A DNA stretch of 49,511 nt from Candidatus Lokiarchaeota archaeon (GTDB lineage: Archaea > Asgardarchaeota > Thorarchaeia > Thorarchaeales > Thorarchaeaceae). Within the stretch, counting starts at the first letter, position 1; each line of letters starts with the position of its first letter. The stretch covers positions 1-49,511 of the forward strand of contig WJIL01000052.1 in the NCBI GenBank assembly GCA_014730275.1, written 5' to 3'. Shown here one piece after another: positions 42,181 through 49,511 of the stretch. Below the pieces are notes generated by a model, which worked only from the letters and a program-made list of their open reading frames with translations, was not told the DNA's origin and made no database searches. Made by a program: the position numbers and the translations under genes.

Positions 42181-42221
42181 CCTGAGCACAGGTGTTTCAC
42201 TACAGTTCGATGATGTGCCCA

Positions 42222-42521
42222 CTATTCATTACTTGCTTCTTCTGTATCAATTCGAACCAGATATGCCTGTAATAGTAGGAAGCTGAAAAGTGCCAAACCC
42301 ACCTCAATCCAGAAAGTAAGGTGTGCACCGAACCACTGCACCGGATTGATTGCAAGATCACCGATTGGAGTTCCAAGTACAACCGACTCAATCCACATTG
42401 GAACAACAAAGACCAAGGGAAGTGAAACTAGCACTAGCAAAATTATTGAGGCTATTATCTCGGCCGTATACATGAGAATCCGCTTGACTGATTCTTTGAC
42501 TCTTGAAAGAGTGTCTGACAT
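42222..42521 (-). CDS. Small two-TM membrane protein
   Basis: A 99-residue protein: a charged N-terminus MSDTLSRVKESVKRILMYTA, then two hydrophobic helices separated by about 25 residues, and an acidic C-terminus EEASNE. ATG 42521 is preferred over the longer frame from 42674. A TATA-like GCGTTAAAAGG (about 42558-42568, minus) would start transcription near 42536, and the upstream residues look non-coding. No family is recognised. Confidence 0.6.
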   Translation of the reverse strand: MSDTLSRVKESVKRILMYTAEIIASIILLVLVSLPLVFVVPMWIESVVLGTPIGDLAINPVQWFGAHLTFWIEVGLALFSFLLLQAYLVRIDTEEASNE

Positions 42522-42605
42522 CTTGGTTCCCTTTCCTGGGATTTCACTTTGTGTCATCCTTTTAACGCTTGCTAGAGCATCAACAATCTTCGGAAAAAAG
42601 AATAG

Positions 42606-42676
42606 GGGTGACCCCCGAGAGATGGTCAACAATTGAGTGTGGATGTCTTTCCGAGAGGGAGAGAGGTGGGTCACCC
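42606..42676. repeat. 9-bp inverted repeat in an upstream region
   Basis: GGGTGACCC (42606-42614) and GGGTCACCC (42668-42676) are perfect inverted copies separated by 53 bp, upstream of the small membrane-protein gene. They could be paired operator half-sites or stem arms. Confidence 0.4.
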
Positions 42677-42780
42677 GTTGAACATGGATATGTAATAATA
42701 TATAATAAGTGTATATAGTATGAATATGGTGGTCATATAATCAGGGAGGATCAGGGAAAGCACAAAGAGAATAGATAGCC

Positions 42781-42872
42781 AAAAAAAGAAGGGTGGCAGG
42801 GGGCACATTCAGAACGCGGAAGGAGGAGAGAGAACGTCGTTCGCGAAAGAGTAGCCCCCAGTCGCCTTCAGG
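42781..42872 (-). ncRNA. Candidate structured small RNA
   Basis: Within a gene-poor region of about 500 bp (42522-43020) that is AT-rich apart from this GC-rich island. GGC-A-GGGGGC (42795-42804) pairs with GCCCCC-AGTC-GCC (42854-42866). A GAACG-A-CGTTC-like hairpin lies inside. On the minus strand a TATA-like element (ATGTATATAATTT at 42888-42900) lies about 27 bp before the 5' end, and seven T at the 3' end (42781-42787) would serve as terminator. I cannot match it to tRNA, RNase P RNA or SRP RNA. The opposite strand also has TATA-rich sequence upstream (42690-42725), so strand is uncertain. Confidence 0.4.
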
Positions 42873-43020
42873 CATATTATTGAGAAAATGTATATAATTT
42901 ATGCTATGATGTAATGCTTGTATAGAATCAGTATGAATATTGAGAAATTCACAAAATGAGAATCCGCGGTCGCGAATATCACAATTCTTATTAGTTCGCT
43001 TGTATATACCTCAATCGAAC

Positions 43021-43152
43021 GTGTCGAGGAGCGCCGGAACAAAACTCCTACATCCTGGCAAGCCGATTCGGCTTGCACACACTCCTCTCCTCCTCAAGCG
43101 CGGGCGTAAAGCCTGCAAACCAAGCAATCTTTTTCTCAGGCGCTCCTCGCAC
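43021..43152. repeat. Inverted-repeat element with internal hairpins (possible RNA or mobile miniature element)
   Basis: CGAGGAGCGCC (43025-43035) and GGCGCTCCTCG (43139-43149) are perfect 11-bp inverted repeats, extended by three more pairs after one bulge. Inside are GCAAGCCG-ATT-CGGCTTGC (43058-43076) and GCGGGC-GTAAA-GCCTGC (43100-43116, one G-T pair). The GC-rich block stands out from the AT-rich surroundings. A TGTATATACC TATA-like site lies at 43001-43010. A cloverleaf-like three-way fold is possible. No transposase is present. Confidence 0.5.
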
Positions 43153-43431
43153 CTTCACATTCTTCACCCCATCAGGACATAATGCCCTTCTGCATAGATA
43201 CGATTCAGTGTACAAAAGCCAACAAGTTATCTCGACAGTAGTACGCAATCCAGTTTGAGTTGTTTGAGAATCAATGGTACAGCTTCTTCTCGCAAGTTCA
43301 ACTAGCTCGAGGTTTACGAAGCGAAGTTCACCTAAAGAATCTAATTCGAAAAGAGAGTATCTAGGTGAACATTTCTCTGAGATATGGCTCTCTACTACTT
43401 TGCAGACGCATTCGAATTGGGGCAGATCCAT
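43048..43431 (-). pseudogene. Uncertain open frame, perhaps a degenerate gene tail
   Basis: An open frame of about 127 codons, starting MDLPQFECVCKVVESHISEK, overlaps the 3' end of the neighbouring gene by 71 bp in another frame. It ends inside the inverted-repeat element at 43021-43152. It is cysteine-rich and has no recognised domain. It could be a frameshifted extension of the gene at 43361-43834 or a chance frame. I list it only as doubtful. Confidence 0.25.
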
Positions 43432-43834
43432 GTGAAAAGACTTCAACAAAAAACGGGTTAGATGATTCCGCAACTTTCAACCAGTAACCGTTTTCACACC
43501 TATAGTAGCTATAGTTGAGGTTGTTTTCCTTAACCTCGATGATAGAGCCTTCACCAAGTTTGTCAAGTTTCTCAACAACAAGCTTCGAATGTTTAGATCC
43601 GTCTTCAACAGGATGCGAAAGGTAGAATTTTTGAATTCTACCTGATTCCCTGCAGAGAACTGCGACATGGGGACGTTTGCAGGAATCCCACTTAGTGGGT
43701 ATAGGGGGATTTCGACAGAGATACGCACCTGTTGCTGACGCAAGAACTGAATATGCACCCTCATCGATCATCATTGACTCAATACCTTTTGCTGCTGTTT
43801 CTTGTACCATGGACGAGGGACTGCCCAGTAGCAT
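43361..43834 (-). CDS. Unknown protein
   Basis: A 157-residue protein without recognised motif. It is mixed alpha/beta, with ESMMIDEGAYSVLASATGAY near the N-terminus and IIEVKENNLNYSYYRCENGY in the middle. ATG 43834 has CGGAG upstream, and an AT-rich TATA-like stretch (TTATTATATTATAT on the minus strand) lies at about 43850-43866. Its neighbours on both sides are AT-rich spacers, so this area may be an acquired or fast-evolving island. Confidence 0.5.
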   Translation of the reverse strand: MLLGSPSSMVQETAAKGIESMMIDEGAYSVLASATGAYLCRNPPIPTKWDSCKRPHVAVLCRESGRIQKFYLSHPVEDGSKHSKLVVEKLDKLGEGSIIEVKENNLNYSYYRCENGYWLKVAESSNPFFVEVFSHGSAPIRMRLQSSREPYLREMFT

Positions 43835-44053
43835 GATTCAATTACTCCGATATAATATAATAAGCTGTTAGAAGCTCATATCCTCAGGAGTTGTTTTCTA
43901 TACTGCATTCTATTCCACTTAGAGGGGTTCTAACAGCCATTCTGCAAAAGTCATTTTGAAGATGTCATTGCATGTCATAAACATGAAAGGCAAATCGGAA
44001 AGAGTGACATAATTCATGGTCTTTATCTTAACAATCGGACAACTGTGGGGGTA

Positions 44054-44731
44054 TTAACAGTTCAGTCGTTTTCGTAGTGCAGGCAAAATCCCTTTGAGCT
44101 CGTCAAATACTTCTTCAGCCCCCGCCTCAAGAAGCTCTTCTTTCTTGACTTCGCCAGTTGCAACACCCCAAAAAGCAATGTCAGCTCTCCTTGCAGCTTC
44201 AGCATCTATGCTTGCATCTCCAACATATATTGCCTCACTCGGCTTCACATCGAGTCGTTTAAGAACACGAATCAAACCATCGGGAAAAGGTTTCGGATTG
44301 GGGGATTCGTTGCGAGTCTGAATAACATCAAAAAGATGATCTACGTTGATTTGATCCAATATCTTGTCAACCGCTTCCCGGCCATTATTGGTCAATATTG
44401 CTGTTTTCAATCCCAGGTCGGATACGGATTTTACAACGGACTTAGCCTTGTCAACCAGTCGTACTTCGTTGGCCGCATCCGATTCATGTTTGTTTAGGAC
44501 AACATCAACCTCTCTCTGAAGCTGGTCCCATTCTTCCTCGGACATTCCCCGTTCCATGAAGTATTGCTTTGCCTTCTTGGTCGAACTGGATATACCATCC
44601 GTAGAATCAAGAAGACGGGGTGGAAGACCCTTTTTCAGATAGAACTCTTTTGTATCATCCCGCATTTTGTTTAGCGGTAACGTTAGGGCTATTATTGTTC
44701 CGTCGAGATCGAAAACCACAGCTTCTAGCAT
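44054..44731 (-). CDS. HAD-family phosphatase (phosphoglycolate-phosphatase-like)
   Basis: A 225-residue HAD hydrolase: motif I VVFDLDGTII, helical C1 cap, motif II ILTNNG, and motif III YVGDASIDAEAARRAD. Layout fits Gph/beta-phosphoglucomutase-like phosphatases. Substrate is not predictable. ATG 44731 is the start. About 95 bp separate it from the next gene on the same strand (44821-45324). Confidence 0.85.
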   Translation of the reverse strand: MLEAVVFDLDGTIIALTLPLNKMRDDTKEFYLKKGLPPRLLDSTDGISSSTKKAKQYFMERGMSEEEWDQLQREVDVVLNKHESDAANEVRLVDKAKSVVKSVSDLGLKTAILTNNGREAVDKILDQINVDHLFDVIQTRNESPNPKPFPDGLIRVLKRLDVKPSEAIYVGDASIDAEAARRADIAFWGVATGEVKKEELLEAGAEEVFDELKGILPALRKRLNC

Positions 44732-44820
44732 TCAGGGCGTCACCCGTTTAGCCTACACGAAAAACGAGAGGGTTTGGATGATTACTAAAACCTATCGGAT
44801 TCACGAAAGAATCAAATGAT

Positions 44821-45324
44821 TCATTCAGAAGAACCTCTGACGACAAGTGATTTTACACACGTCTTATCTTCACTTGCTGGTTCTACGACTTCCATCTTAA
44901 CTGATGGTGCAATCCCCTCAGCGATGGCCCGTACATATGGTAAGCAAACGGATTCGCAGTATAACCTTCCCCGTTGTTTGAACTTCTCGTGCTGGGGGCA
45001 ATATGGATGTTCAGTATTGACTCGATTAGAAGATATTTCGACAACCTTCATTTTTGCGCCCATGACATGCCCTACAACTCTCCACGCATCAACAGCGTCC
45101 TCTAGTGTCTCGCCCAAACCAAGTCGGTTTTTCATTTGTTTAGCATCAACATCGCCGAGCCTCCGAAATACCTCTGAAAGGGCTTCAAGACCTTCATCGC
45201 CAAAGCGATCATGAAGGACAATAGCAGATTCCACCATTAACCTAGCCAAATTGTCCCGAAGCTCTGAGACCTTCTGACCGGAGGGGATAAGTCCCCGTTT
45301 TGCAAAGGCTCTTGTCAATCCCAT
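44821..45324 (-). CDS. Cysteine-rich protein resembling the ATC-hydrolase (L-2-amino-thiazoline-4-carboxylate hydrolase) family
   Basis: A 167-residue mostly helical protein. The C-terminal half has CPQHEKFKQRGRLYCESVCL and a final Cys in EDKTCVKSLVV. This spacing is like the ATC_hydrolase family, whose many members have unknown functions and may bind metal or small molecules through these cysteines. The N-terminus is a helical bundle (LARLMVESAIVLHDRFGDEG). ATG 45324 follows TTG 45330, and both are possible starts. The assignment is tentative. Confidence 0.6.
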   Translation of the reverse strand: MGLTRAFAKRGLIPSGQKVSELRDNLARLMVESAIVLHDRFGDEGLEALSEVFRRLGDVDAKQMKNRLGLGETLEDAVDAWRVVGHVMGAKMKVVEISSNRVNTEHPYCPQHEKFKQRGRLYCESVCLPYVRAIAEGIAPSVKMEVVEPASEDKTCVKSLVVRGSSE

Positions 45325-45465
45325 AATCAAAACCGAATCAAATGATAACTCCGCATCTAATGAAGCTTGTTGATGATGTTGAAAAGAATCTCGGAATTGT
45401 GAACTAATGACATATGATGGAGATTAATATATGGCTAATGAAGAGAGAGGAATCAGGGATAAGGA

Positions 45466-46494
45466 TTGCAGGAAACGTTAGACATTGTAGGAAACTCAAT
45501 GAGCAGTTTAGTTGATGCGTTCTTCGATTTGCTATCTAAGAAAACGCTAGCAGAAAGCACCCAGGAAAATGCCAGAAGCTTGGCGGCTCCTAGCAGCAAA
45601 GGTATCTGCACAGTTGGTATGGGAGGGAGCTCAATAGTCGGCCAGATTGCTATTGCATTACTTAGAGAATCCTCCCCCGTACCTTTGTTGTTTGTACGGG
45701 ATTACCAACTTCCGGGCTTCATTGATGATGAATGGGTCACAATTGCTGTTAGCTATTCTGGGAATACTGAAGAAACACTATCTGCCTACAAAGATGCAGA
45801 TTCTAGAGGCTGCGAACTCTTTGCAGTAACAACTGGAGGGCAACTAGAAGCAATGTCTGAACCAAAAAGAACACATCTTTTGCCAAAAGGCGTTCAGCCC
45901 AGAGCTGCCCTTCCCATGATGCTGGCGGCAGTTCTCCCACTCATGGAATGCTTGATTGGACAACCTTCTACTGATTTTGAGATGCTTTCAAAACGACTGA
46001 CTAGTAATCAGCAGAAAAAGGAGGGTTCAACCAAGGAACCACAAGACCTAGCTAACGAGATTCAAAATCACATTCCTGCTTTTATCGGATGGCGACATCT
46101 TTCACCTGTTGCATATAGAGCAAAAACACAAATCAATGAAAACGCGAAATGGCCCGCTTACAGCCTAGAATTACCAGAAGCCAATCATAACGAGATAGAA
46201 GCCATAGGAGCATACAGAGGACAATCAGTGTTTCCGATTCTACTAAGAAGTGCATACGAAAATACACAGACACGCAAACGATTCGAAGCAACATCAAAGA
46301 TTCTTCAACAAGAAGGAATAGAAGTCGAAAGCATATCCTTCTCCTGTGAATCCAAAATCGAAGAGGTAATCATAGCTACCCAATACCTTGACGACGTATC
46401 AGTCAGACTAGCCAATATTCGTGGTGTGAATCCTGAAGACGTGCCCCAAATATCATTATTGAAGGCCATTCTTGCAGGACAAACTGAACTGTAG
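45466..46494 (+). CDS. Bifunctional phosphoglucose/phosphomannose isomerase
   Basis: A 342-residue SIS-domain isomerase interconverting glucose-6-P or mannose-6-P with fructose-6-P. It has CTVGMGGSSIVGQIAI (first SIS loop), ISVSYSGNTEETL-type residues (VSYSGNTEETLSAY), and the catalytic region ENAKWPAYSLELPEANHNEI with its Glu and His. This is the archaeal PGI/PMI family pattern. Start TTG 45466 fits a TATA-like AATATATGG at 45425-45433. It feeds sugar-nucleotide synthesis. The 3' end overlaps the convergent gene by 39 bp. Confidence 0.9.
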   Translation: MQETLDIVGNSMSSLVDAFFDLLSKKTLAESTQENARSLAAPSSKGICTVGMGGSSIVGQIAIALLRESSPVPLLFVRDYQLPGFIDDEWVTIAVSYSGNTEETLSAYKDADSRGCELFAVTTGGQLEAMSEPKRTHLLPKGVQPRAALPMMLAAVLPLMECLIGQPSTDFEMLSKRLTSNQQKKEGSTKEPQDLANEIQNHIPAFIGWRHLSPVAYRAKTQINENAKWPAYSLELPEANHNEIEAIGAYRGQSVFPILLRSAYENTQTRKRFEATSKILQQEGIEVESISFSCESKIEEVIIATQYLDDVSVRLANIRGVNPEDVPQISLLKAILAGQTEL

Positions 46495-47073
46495 AGGTTC
46501 TATGATATCCACACCTACCTGACTAAATGATACAACACGAACTTGGGAAGCATCAGAATCGAAAGTGTGATAGAAAACAGTCAGTAGGATTGAAAATGTC
46601 CAATTTGATTCATCGTATGCAGCATAAAGGATTTCTTTGTCGGACATAACGTCAATTGTCGATCCAATCGTGTAGTTTCTGTTGTATCCCGGGTTCAACT
46701 GCCTGTTCTCAGCCCGGAGAAGTTTAGTAAAAGAAGCATAATCAAAGGATTCACCGTTGAGATAGATATTCGCTCGAAGAAAGGTAACTGATGCGTCGCC
46801 AGAAAGGGTTTCGGGAACTTGAAGATTAAAGGATACGGACAAGCTTGGATTTACCGTCTCATTATCAGGCTGGAGATTGCTTACCCTCACACCGAGTAAG
46901 TCAACTTCGAGATATTGGATCATCAAATAGCTACCTGAGTAATAGGCGGAGCTACCCGCCAAACTAACCCCACTTAGTATGCCAATGGCCAGGGTTATTA
47001 CCATGATTACATTCTGTGAGCGTTCACTCGATATCAATTCAATTTCTCCTTCGACTTTTTCATTGCTCTGCAA
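46456..47073 (-). CDS. Membrane-anchored exported protein with beta-sandwich-like domain
   Basis: A 205-residue protein. A charged cytosolic N-terminus (about 1-20) and one transmembrane helix (VIMVITLAIGILSGVSLAGS) precede an extracytoplasmic part with alternating strands: LEVDLLGVRVSNLQPDNETV, LSVSFNLQVPETLSG, then ANIYLNGESFDYASFTK. That pattern resembles LEA14/WHy-type beta-sandwich domains. It follows the GxGD-protease gene by 22 bp on the same strand and may be co-transcribed and functionally linked. Start TTG 47073 has no clear ribosome site. Confidence 0.65.
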   Translation of the reverse strand: MQSNEKVEGEIELISSERSQNVIMVITLAIGILSGVSLAGSSAYYSGSYLMIQYLEVDLLGVRVSNLQPDNETVNPSLSVSFNLQVPETLSGDASVTFLRANIYLNGESFDYASFTKLLRAENRQLNPGYNRNYTIGSTIDVMSDKEILYAAYDESNWTFSILLTVFYHTFDSDASQVRVVSFSQVGVDIIEPLQFSLSCKNGLQ

Positions 47074-47095
47074 ATAGTCAGCACATGATTGTTTG

Positions 47096-47962
47096 TCATA
47101 CTAAGTATATCAATGTGGCCAAATGAGCAGCCCATGGAAACATACCTAGAATTGCAGGAATAGGAATGGCTGGAAGAATCTTCCCCTTCTCAGCTACGAC
47201 TGTCAGATTGATCACAATTCCTAGAAATGATAGTGCCATTGAACTTAGCCAAACGAAAGACGGAAAGAAAAGGAATGCATGAGAGGAAATCAATGAGTAA
47301 GCAATGAAATCACCCACACCTACCACAATGTTTTCTGATTCAATTCTTGTGTAGTCGAAAGGATCCTCACCGATTTTCCCGGCCATTTGGGCAGACTTGA
47401 CAGCAGGAGAATATCGGGTAAGCAAATAGTCCTCTGCTACTATGGTAAATACAAGAACAAACATCGTAGAAGTGACCAATGTCGCCGCAAGGAAGGTTCC
47501 AAACACAGCGCCATAGAACGCGACATATACGTTCCTTATTGCAGTAGGAATCGCATCAATTAGAACAAGAATGATGGACATCATCGAAACCCCAATTGAA
47601 ACCACCATTACGAAACCTTCCAAAGGGGTTTGCGCACCCTTGAACAGCACTAGAAGGAAAGCTTGACCTAAGAAAAGGGAAACGAAGAAAATGATAGGAG
47701 ATACAACAAAAGCCACAACTAGTTTCTTTGCACCCCTACCACGCCTATGCAGTATCCAGAACAGCGAGATTACAACAAGTGAACCAACAACTGTTGATAC
47801 TACTGCCTGCAGGACCAGCTCTAGAGGAGTGAAAGAATCTCCGTTTCCTATCGTCTCTCCAATTAAGGAAGTACCGCCCACCACATGAGCTAACCCAGAG
47901 CCAACAAGTAGAGGAAGAGACGAAATTACTATTCCGATTAGATGTGACTTCTCAAGCTTCAT
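47096..47962 (-). CDS. GxGD intramembrane aspartyl protease, presenilin/SPP-like (PF06550 type)
   Basis: A 288-residue protein with about eight or nine transmembrane helices. The two catalytic aspartates of the presenilin/signal-peptide-peptidase class are visible. D178 is in VAEDYLLTR at the end of one helix, and D218 is in VVGVGDFIAY, the GxGD motif in the next. The PAL-type motif is PIPAIL (267-272) in the last helices. These match the archaeal presenilin-like family. It should cleave transmembrane segments. ATG 47962 is preferred to the upstream start 48004, because a TATA-like GCTTTATCTTG overlaps the latter. The downstream gene encodes a single-TM protein that could be a partner or substrate. 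Confidence 0.75.
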   Translation of the reverse strand: MKLEKSHLIGIVISSLPLLVGSGLAHVVGGTSLIGETIGNGDSFTPLELVLQAVVSTVVGSLVVISLFWILHRRGRGAKKLVVAFVVSPIIFFVSLFLGQAFLLVLFKGAQTPLEGFVMVVSIGVSMMSIILVLIDAIPTAIRNVYVAFYGAVFGTFLAATLVTSTMFVLVFTIVAEDYLLTRYSPAVKSAQMAGKIGEDPFDYTRIESENIVVGVGDFIAYSLISSHAFLFFPSFVWLSSMALSFLGIVINLTVVAEKGKILPAIPIPAILGMFPWAAHLATLIYLV

Positions 47963-48078
47963 TCTTGCCAGCTGAGAAGTTAGTGAAACAACAAGATAAA
48001 GCACCTGAGGTCAGGGCAATCTGACGTAAATAATGAAAAAAATAGGAAAAGGGGGAACAGAAGTCCCCCGTCATTAAA

Positions 48079-49511
48079 CTATCGCTGTCTCATCAAGACA
48101 TATCCGCCAACTAGGATGACAACTGCTGCTCCGACTGCACCGGCAACGAGAGCCAATGTAAGATCCGGAGCTGTGGGTTCAGGTGTACCTGGACCACCGG
48201 TTGGTTCAGGAGCGTAGAAGTAGTTCGGATTTCTGCTAATCTCGCAGAATTCTCCTGCAACATACTCCGACACGTTGAACGGACCGGAAGTCACCATCTC
48301 TTCAGCTGGTGGATTGGGATCCCAAGTGTTCCAGCCATTAAGGCCGATTTCGGTGAAGATGTGCTTGGGTATGACAGGCTTGTACGAGACCGTGTGTAGG
48401 TGCCAGTATGACTCCGAGTTGAATTCCACCTCAAGTGTGTAAGGTGTCTTCGCGTAAGCCGCAGTCATGTCTGTTAGATCAGCACCATACGGATTACCGG
48501 GTGAATCACGGAAGTAGTTCAGCGAGAATGCAACGTCCTCGGCCGTTAGCGGTTCGCCGTCAGTCCAGGTTGCGTTCTGGAGCATATTGAAGGTAAACCG
48601 TGTGTGACCTTCTGGAACTTCTGCATTATCGTCATGGGTCTCTGCCGTGTAGTCGGTAATGAGCCAGTTGACGTCTTTGCCTTCCCAGTCCTGAGTAATC
48701 AGGCTGTCGTAGAGCATCATTAGGATGTTATTGGTGTATGCAGAGGAGCTAACCATAGTATTGAAGGTATCAATGTCAAGTGGATTGCTCCACGTGAAAG
48801 TACCTCCGAATGGGCCACCCTCTGAGTCCTTCAGGTGAACCTTGTAGTTGGTCCAGTATCCTGGGACACCACCGCTGACATCGTTCTTGAAGCCTTCGAA
48901 TCTGTCGGTCCTATAGGCCGAAATCTCGAAGTTCTCGTACGCGATGATCATCGGAGACTGGTAAACCCAAATCTTCTGCATCTCGATTGCTGCTTCACGC
49001 ACAGATTCATAGTCAGTTGAGTAGAGCAGGTCTTCTCGGTAAGAGTCATAGGTATCATTGGCGAAGTTCGGGAAGTTCCAGTATGGCTCATCAACGTACT
49101 CAGACCAGTACTCGTAGGCAAGCCAGTCAACATCAAAGGTGCTGAATGACGAACCTAGGAACACCATGTCGTAGTCACCGTGGAAGTACAACCGGTTCAG
49201 GTATTCGTAGAAGTCGGTTGGTTCCGAGGTAGCATCAACGCTGAGTGCCTGTAGAGCATCGGCGAAAACGGCACCGACCTCAATGGCGATTTCGGATGAA
49301 TCAGCACACTCGATGAGAATGTCAAAGTCCTCACCGTTTGGTGCTTCTCTCAGACCGTCATCGTCAACATCTTCAAACCCGGCATCGTCAAGCATCTGAT
49401 TACCAAGTTCGACGTTGGCCTCGTAGTAGTGGTATGTCAACTCATCTTCAACAGAGAATGGGTTAACTTGCGGTACACAGCTGTCCTGTGGATAGGACAG
49501 ACCATCCCAAA
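48079..49511 (-). CDS. ABC-transporter solute-binding protein (SBP_bac_5), 5' end cut by window edge
   Basis: An oligopeptide/dipeptide-type binding protein; 476 codons are visible and the frame continues past the right edge. The first visible part (MLDDAGFEDVDDDGLREAPN, then FDILIECADSS) is the C-terminal lobe of the family. Unusually, it is followed by an N-terminal-lobe-like segment: GGTFTWSNPLDIDTFNTMV, ATWTDGEPLTAEDVAFSLNY and VTSGPFNVSEY. A Pro/Gly/Thr linker and a C-terminal transmembrane anchor ending YVLMRQR follow. So it seems to contain more than one lobe set. It should sit on the outer membrane face and feed a permease encoded outside the window. Confidence 0.9.
   Translation of the reverse strand, partial: WDGLSYPQDSCVPQVNPFSVEDELTYHYYEANVELGNQMLDDAGFEDVDDDGLREAPNGEDFDILIECADSSEIAIEVGAVFADALQALSVDATSEPTDFYEYLNRLYFHGDYDMVFLGSSFSTFDVDWLAYEYWSEYVDEPYWNFPNFANDTYDSYREDLLYSTDYESVREAAIEMQKIWVYQSPMIIAYENFEISAYRTDRFEGFKNDVSGGVPGYWTNYKVHLKDSEGGPFGGTFTWSNPLDIDTFNTMVSSSAYTNNILMMLYDSLITQDWEGKDVNWLITDYTAETHDDNAEVPEGHTRFTFNMLQNATWTDGEPLTAEDVAFSLNYFRDSPGNPYGADLTDMTAAYAKTPYTLEVEFNSESYWHLHTVSYKPVIPKHIFTEIGLNGWNTWDPNPPAEEMVTSGPFNVSEYVAGEFCEISRNPNYFYAPEPTGGPGTPEPTAPDLTLALVAGAVGAAVVILVGGYVLMRQR

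Noticed and set aside
42525-42674. Upstream extension of the two-TM protein gene
   Set aside because: A TATA-like element at 42558-42568 lies within it, and the extension has non-coding-looking composition and an inverted repeat.
42720-43160. RNase P RNA or SRP RNA
   Set aside because: I could not find the conserved core strings of either RNA on either strand, so only an unnamed structured candidate is reported.

Overview
The window reads as a dense archaeal chromosome segment, most likely from an Asgard archaeon. A Thorarchaeia-type genome would fit, but I cannot prove the lineage from sequence alone. Supporting signs are an ESCRT-III/Snf7-type coiled-coil protein (39645-40295, minus), an Arf-like small GTPase fused to an N-terminal longin-type domain (3722-4591), and a two-copy PH/GRAM-like protein with a zinc ribbon (17925-18884). 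Others are a histone-fold mini-protein, an archaeal-type GluRS, eS25, a tungsten aldehyde:ferredoxin oxidoreductase, many zinc-ribbon and coiled-coil proteins, TATA-type promoters, and frequent TTG/GTG starts. I found no tRNA, rRNA, insertion sequence or CRISPR array.

Layout. 1-2.1 kb: truncated GluRS and a membrane protein (minus). 2.6-5.3 kb: a three-gene plus-strand group of a longin-like/winged-helix protein, the longin-GTPase fusion and a Pro/Glu-rich coiled-coil protein. 5.4-9.4 kb: minus-strand eS25 fused to helix-hairpin-helix domains, a sugar-nucleotidyltransferase, AlaX, and two related one-TM proteins with duplicated promoters. 9.5 kb: larB. 10.3-15.9 kb: a minus-strand metabolic block with an M20 deacylase, a small protein, two tandem DapA-family aldolases each fused to a formaldehyde-activating-enzyme (Fae) domain, and a metallo-beta-lactamase hydrolase. 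16-18.9 kb: KH/PP-loop ATPase, DUF123 protein, PH-like protein. 18.9-21.3 kb: AOR plus its ferredoxin. 21.4-31.5 kb: acidic and coiled-coil proteins mixed with amino-acid and nucleotide enzymes (ilvE, gdhA, dcd, prs, udp). 31.6-42.1 kb: wecB, histone, surE, HypE-like, a MoxR/ChlI-VWA pair, threonine synthase, phosphatases, ESCRT-III, IMPase, Mrp. 42.2-43.8 kb: a gene-poor AT-rich stretch with structured-RNA candidates. 44-49.5 kb: HAD phosphatase, PGI/PMI, a GxGD membrane protease paired with a membrane-anchored exported protein, and a truncated solute-binding protein.

The most novel candidate is the pair of DapA-Fae fusions at 12031-14911. Both keep the aldolase lysine and tyrosine. The two Fae domains appear to keep complementary halves of the Fae motif set. 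This suggests a hetero-oligomer in which formaldehyde released or consumed by a pyruvate aldolase is handed to a pterin-dependent Fae site. The eS25-HhH fusion and the longin-GTPase group come next. Divergent gene pairs repeatedly share one near-symmetrical TATA element, and convergent pairs often overlap by 20-40 bp at their 3' ends, so the genome is compact. All functional calls are from reading motifs; no database search was run.
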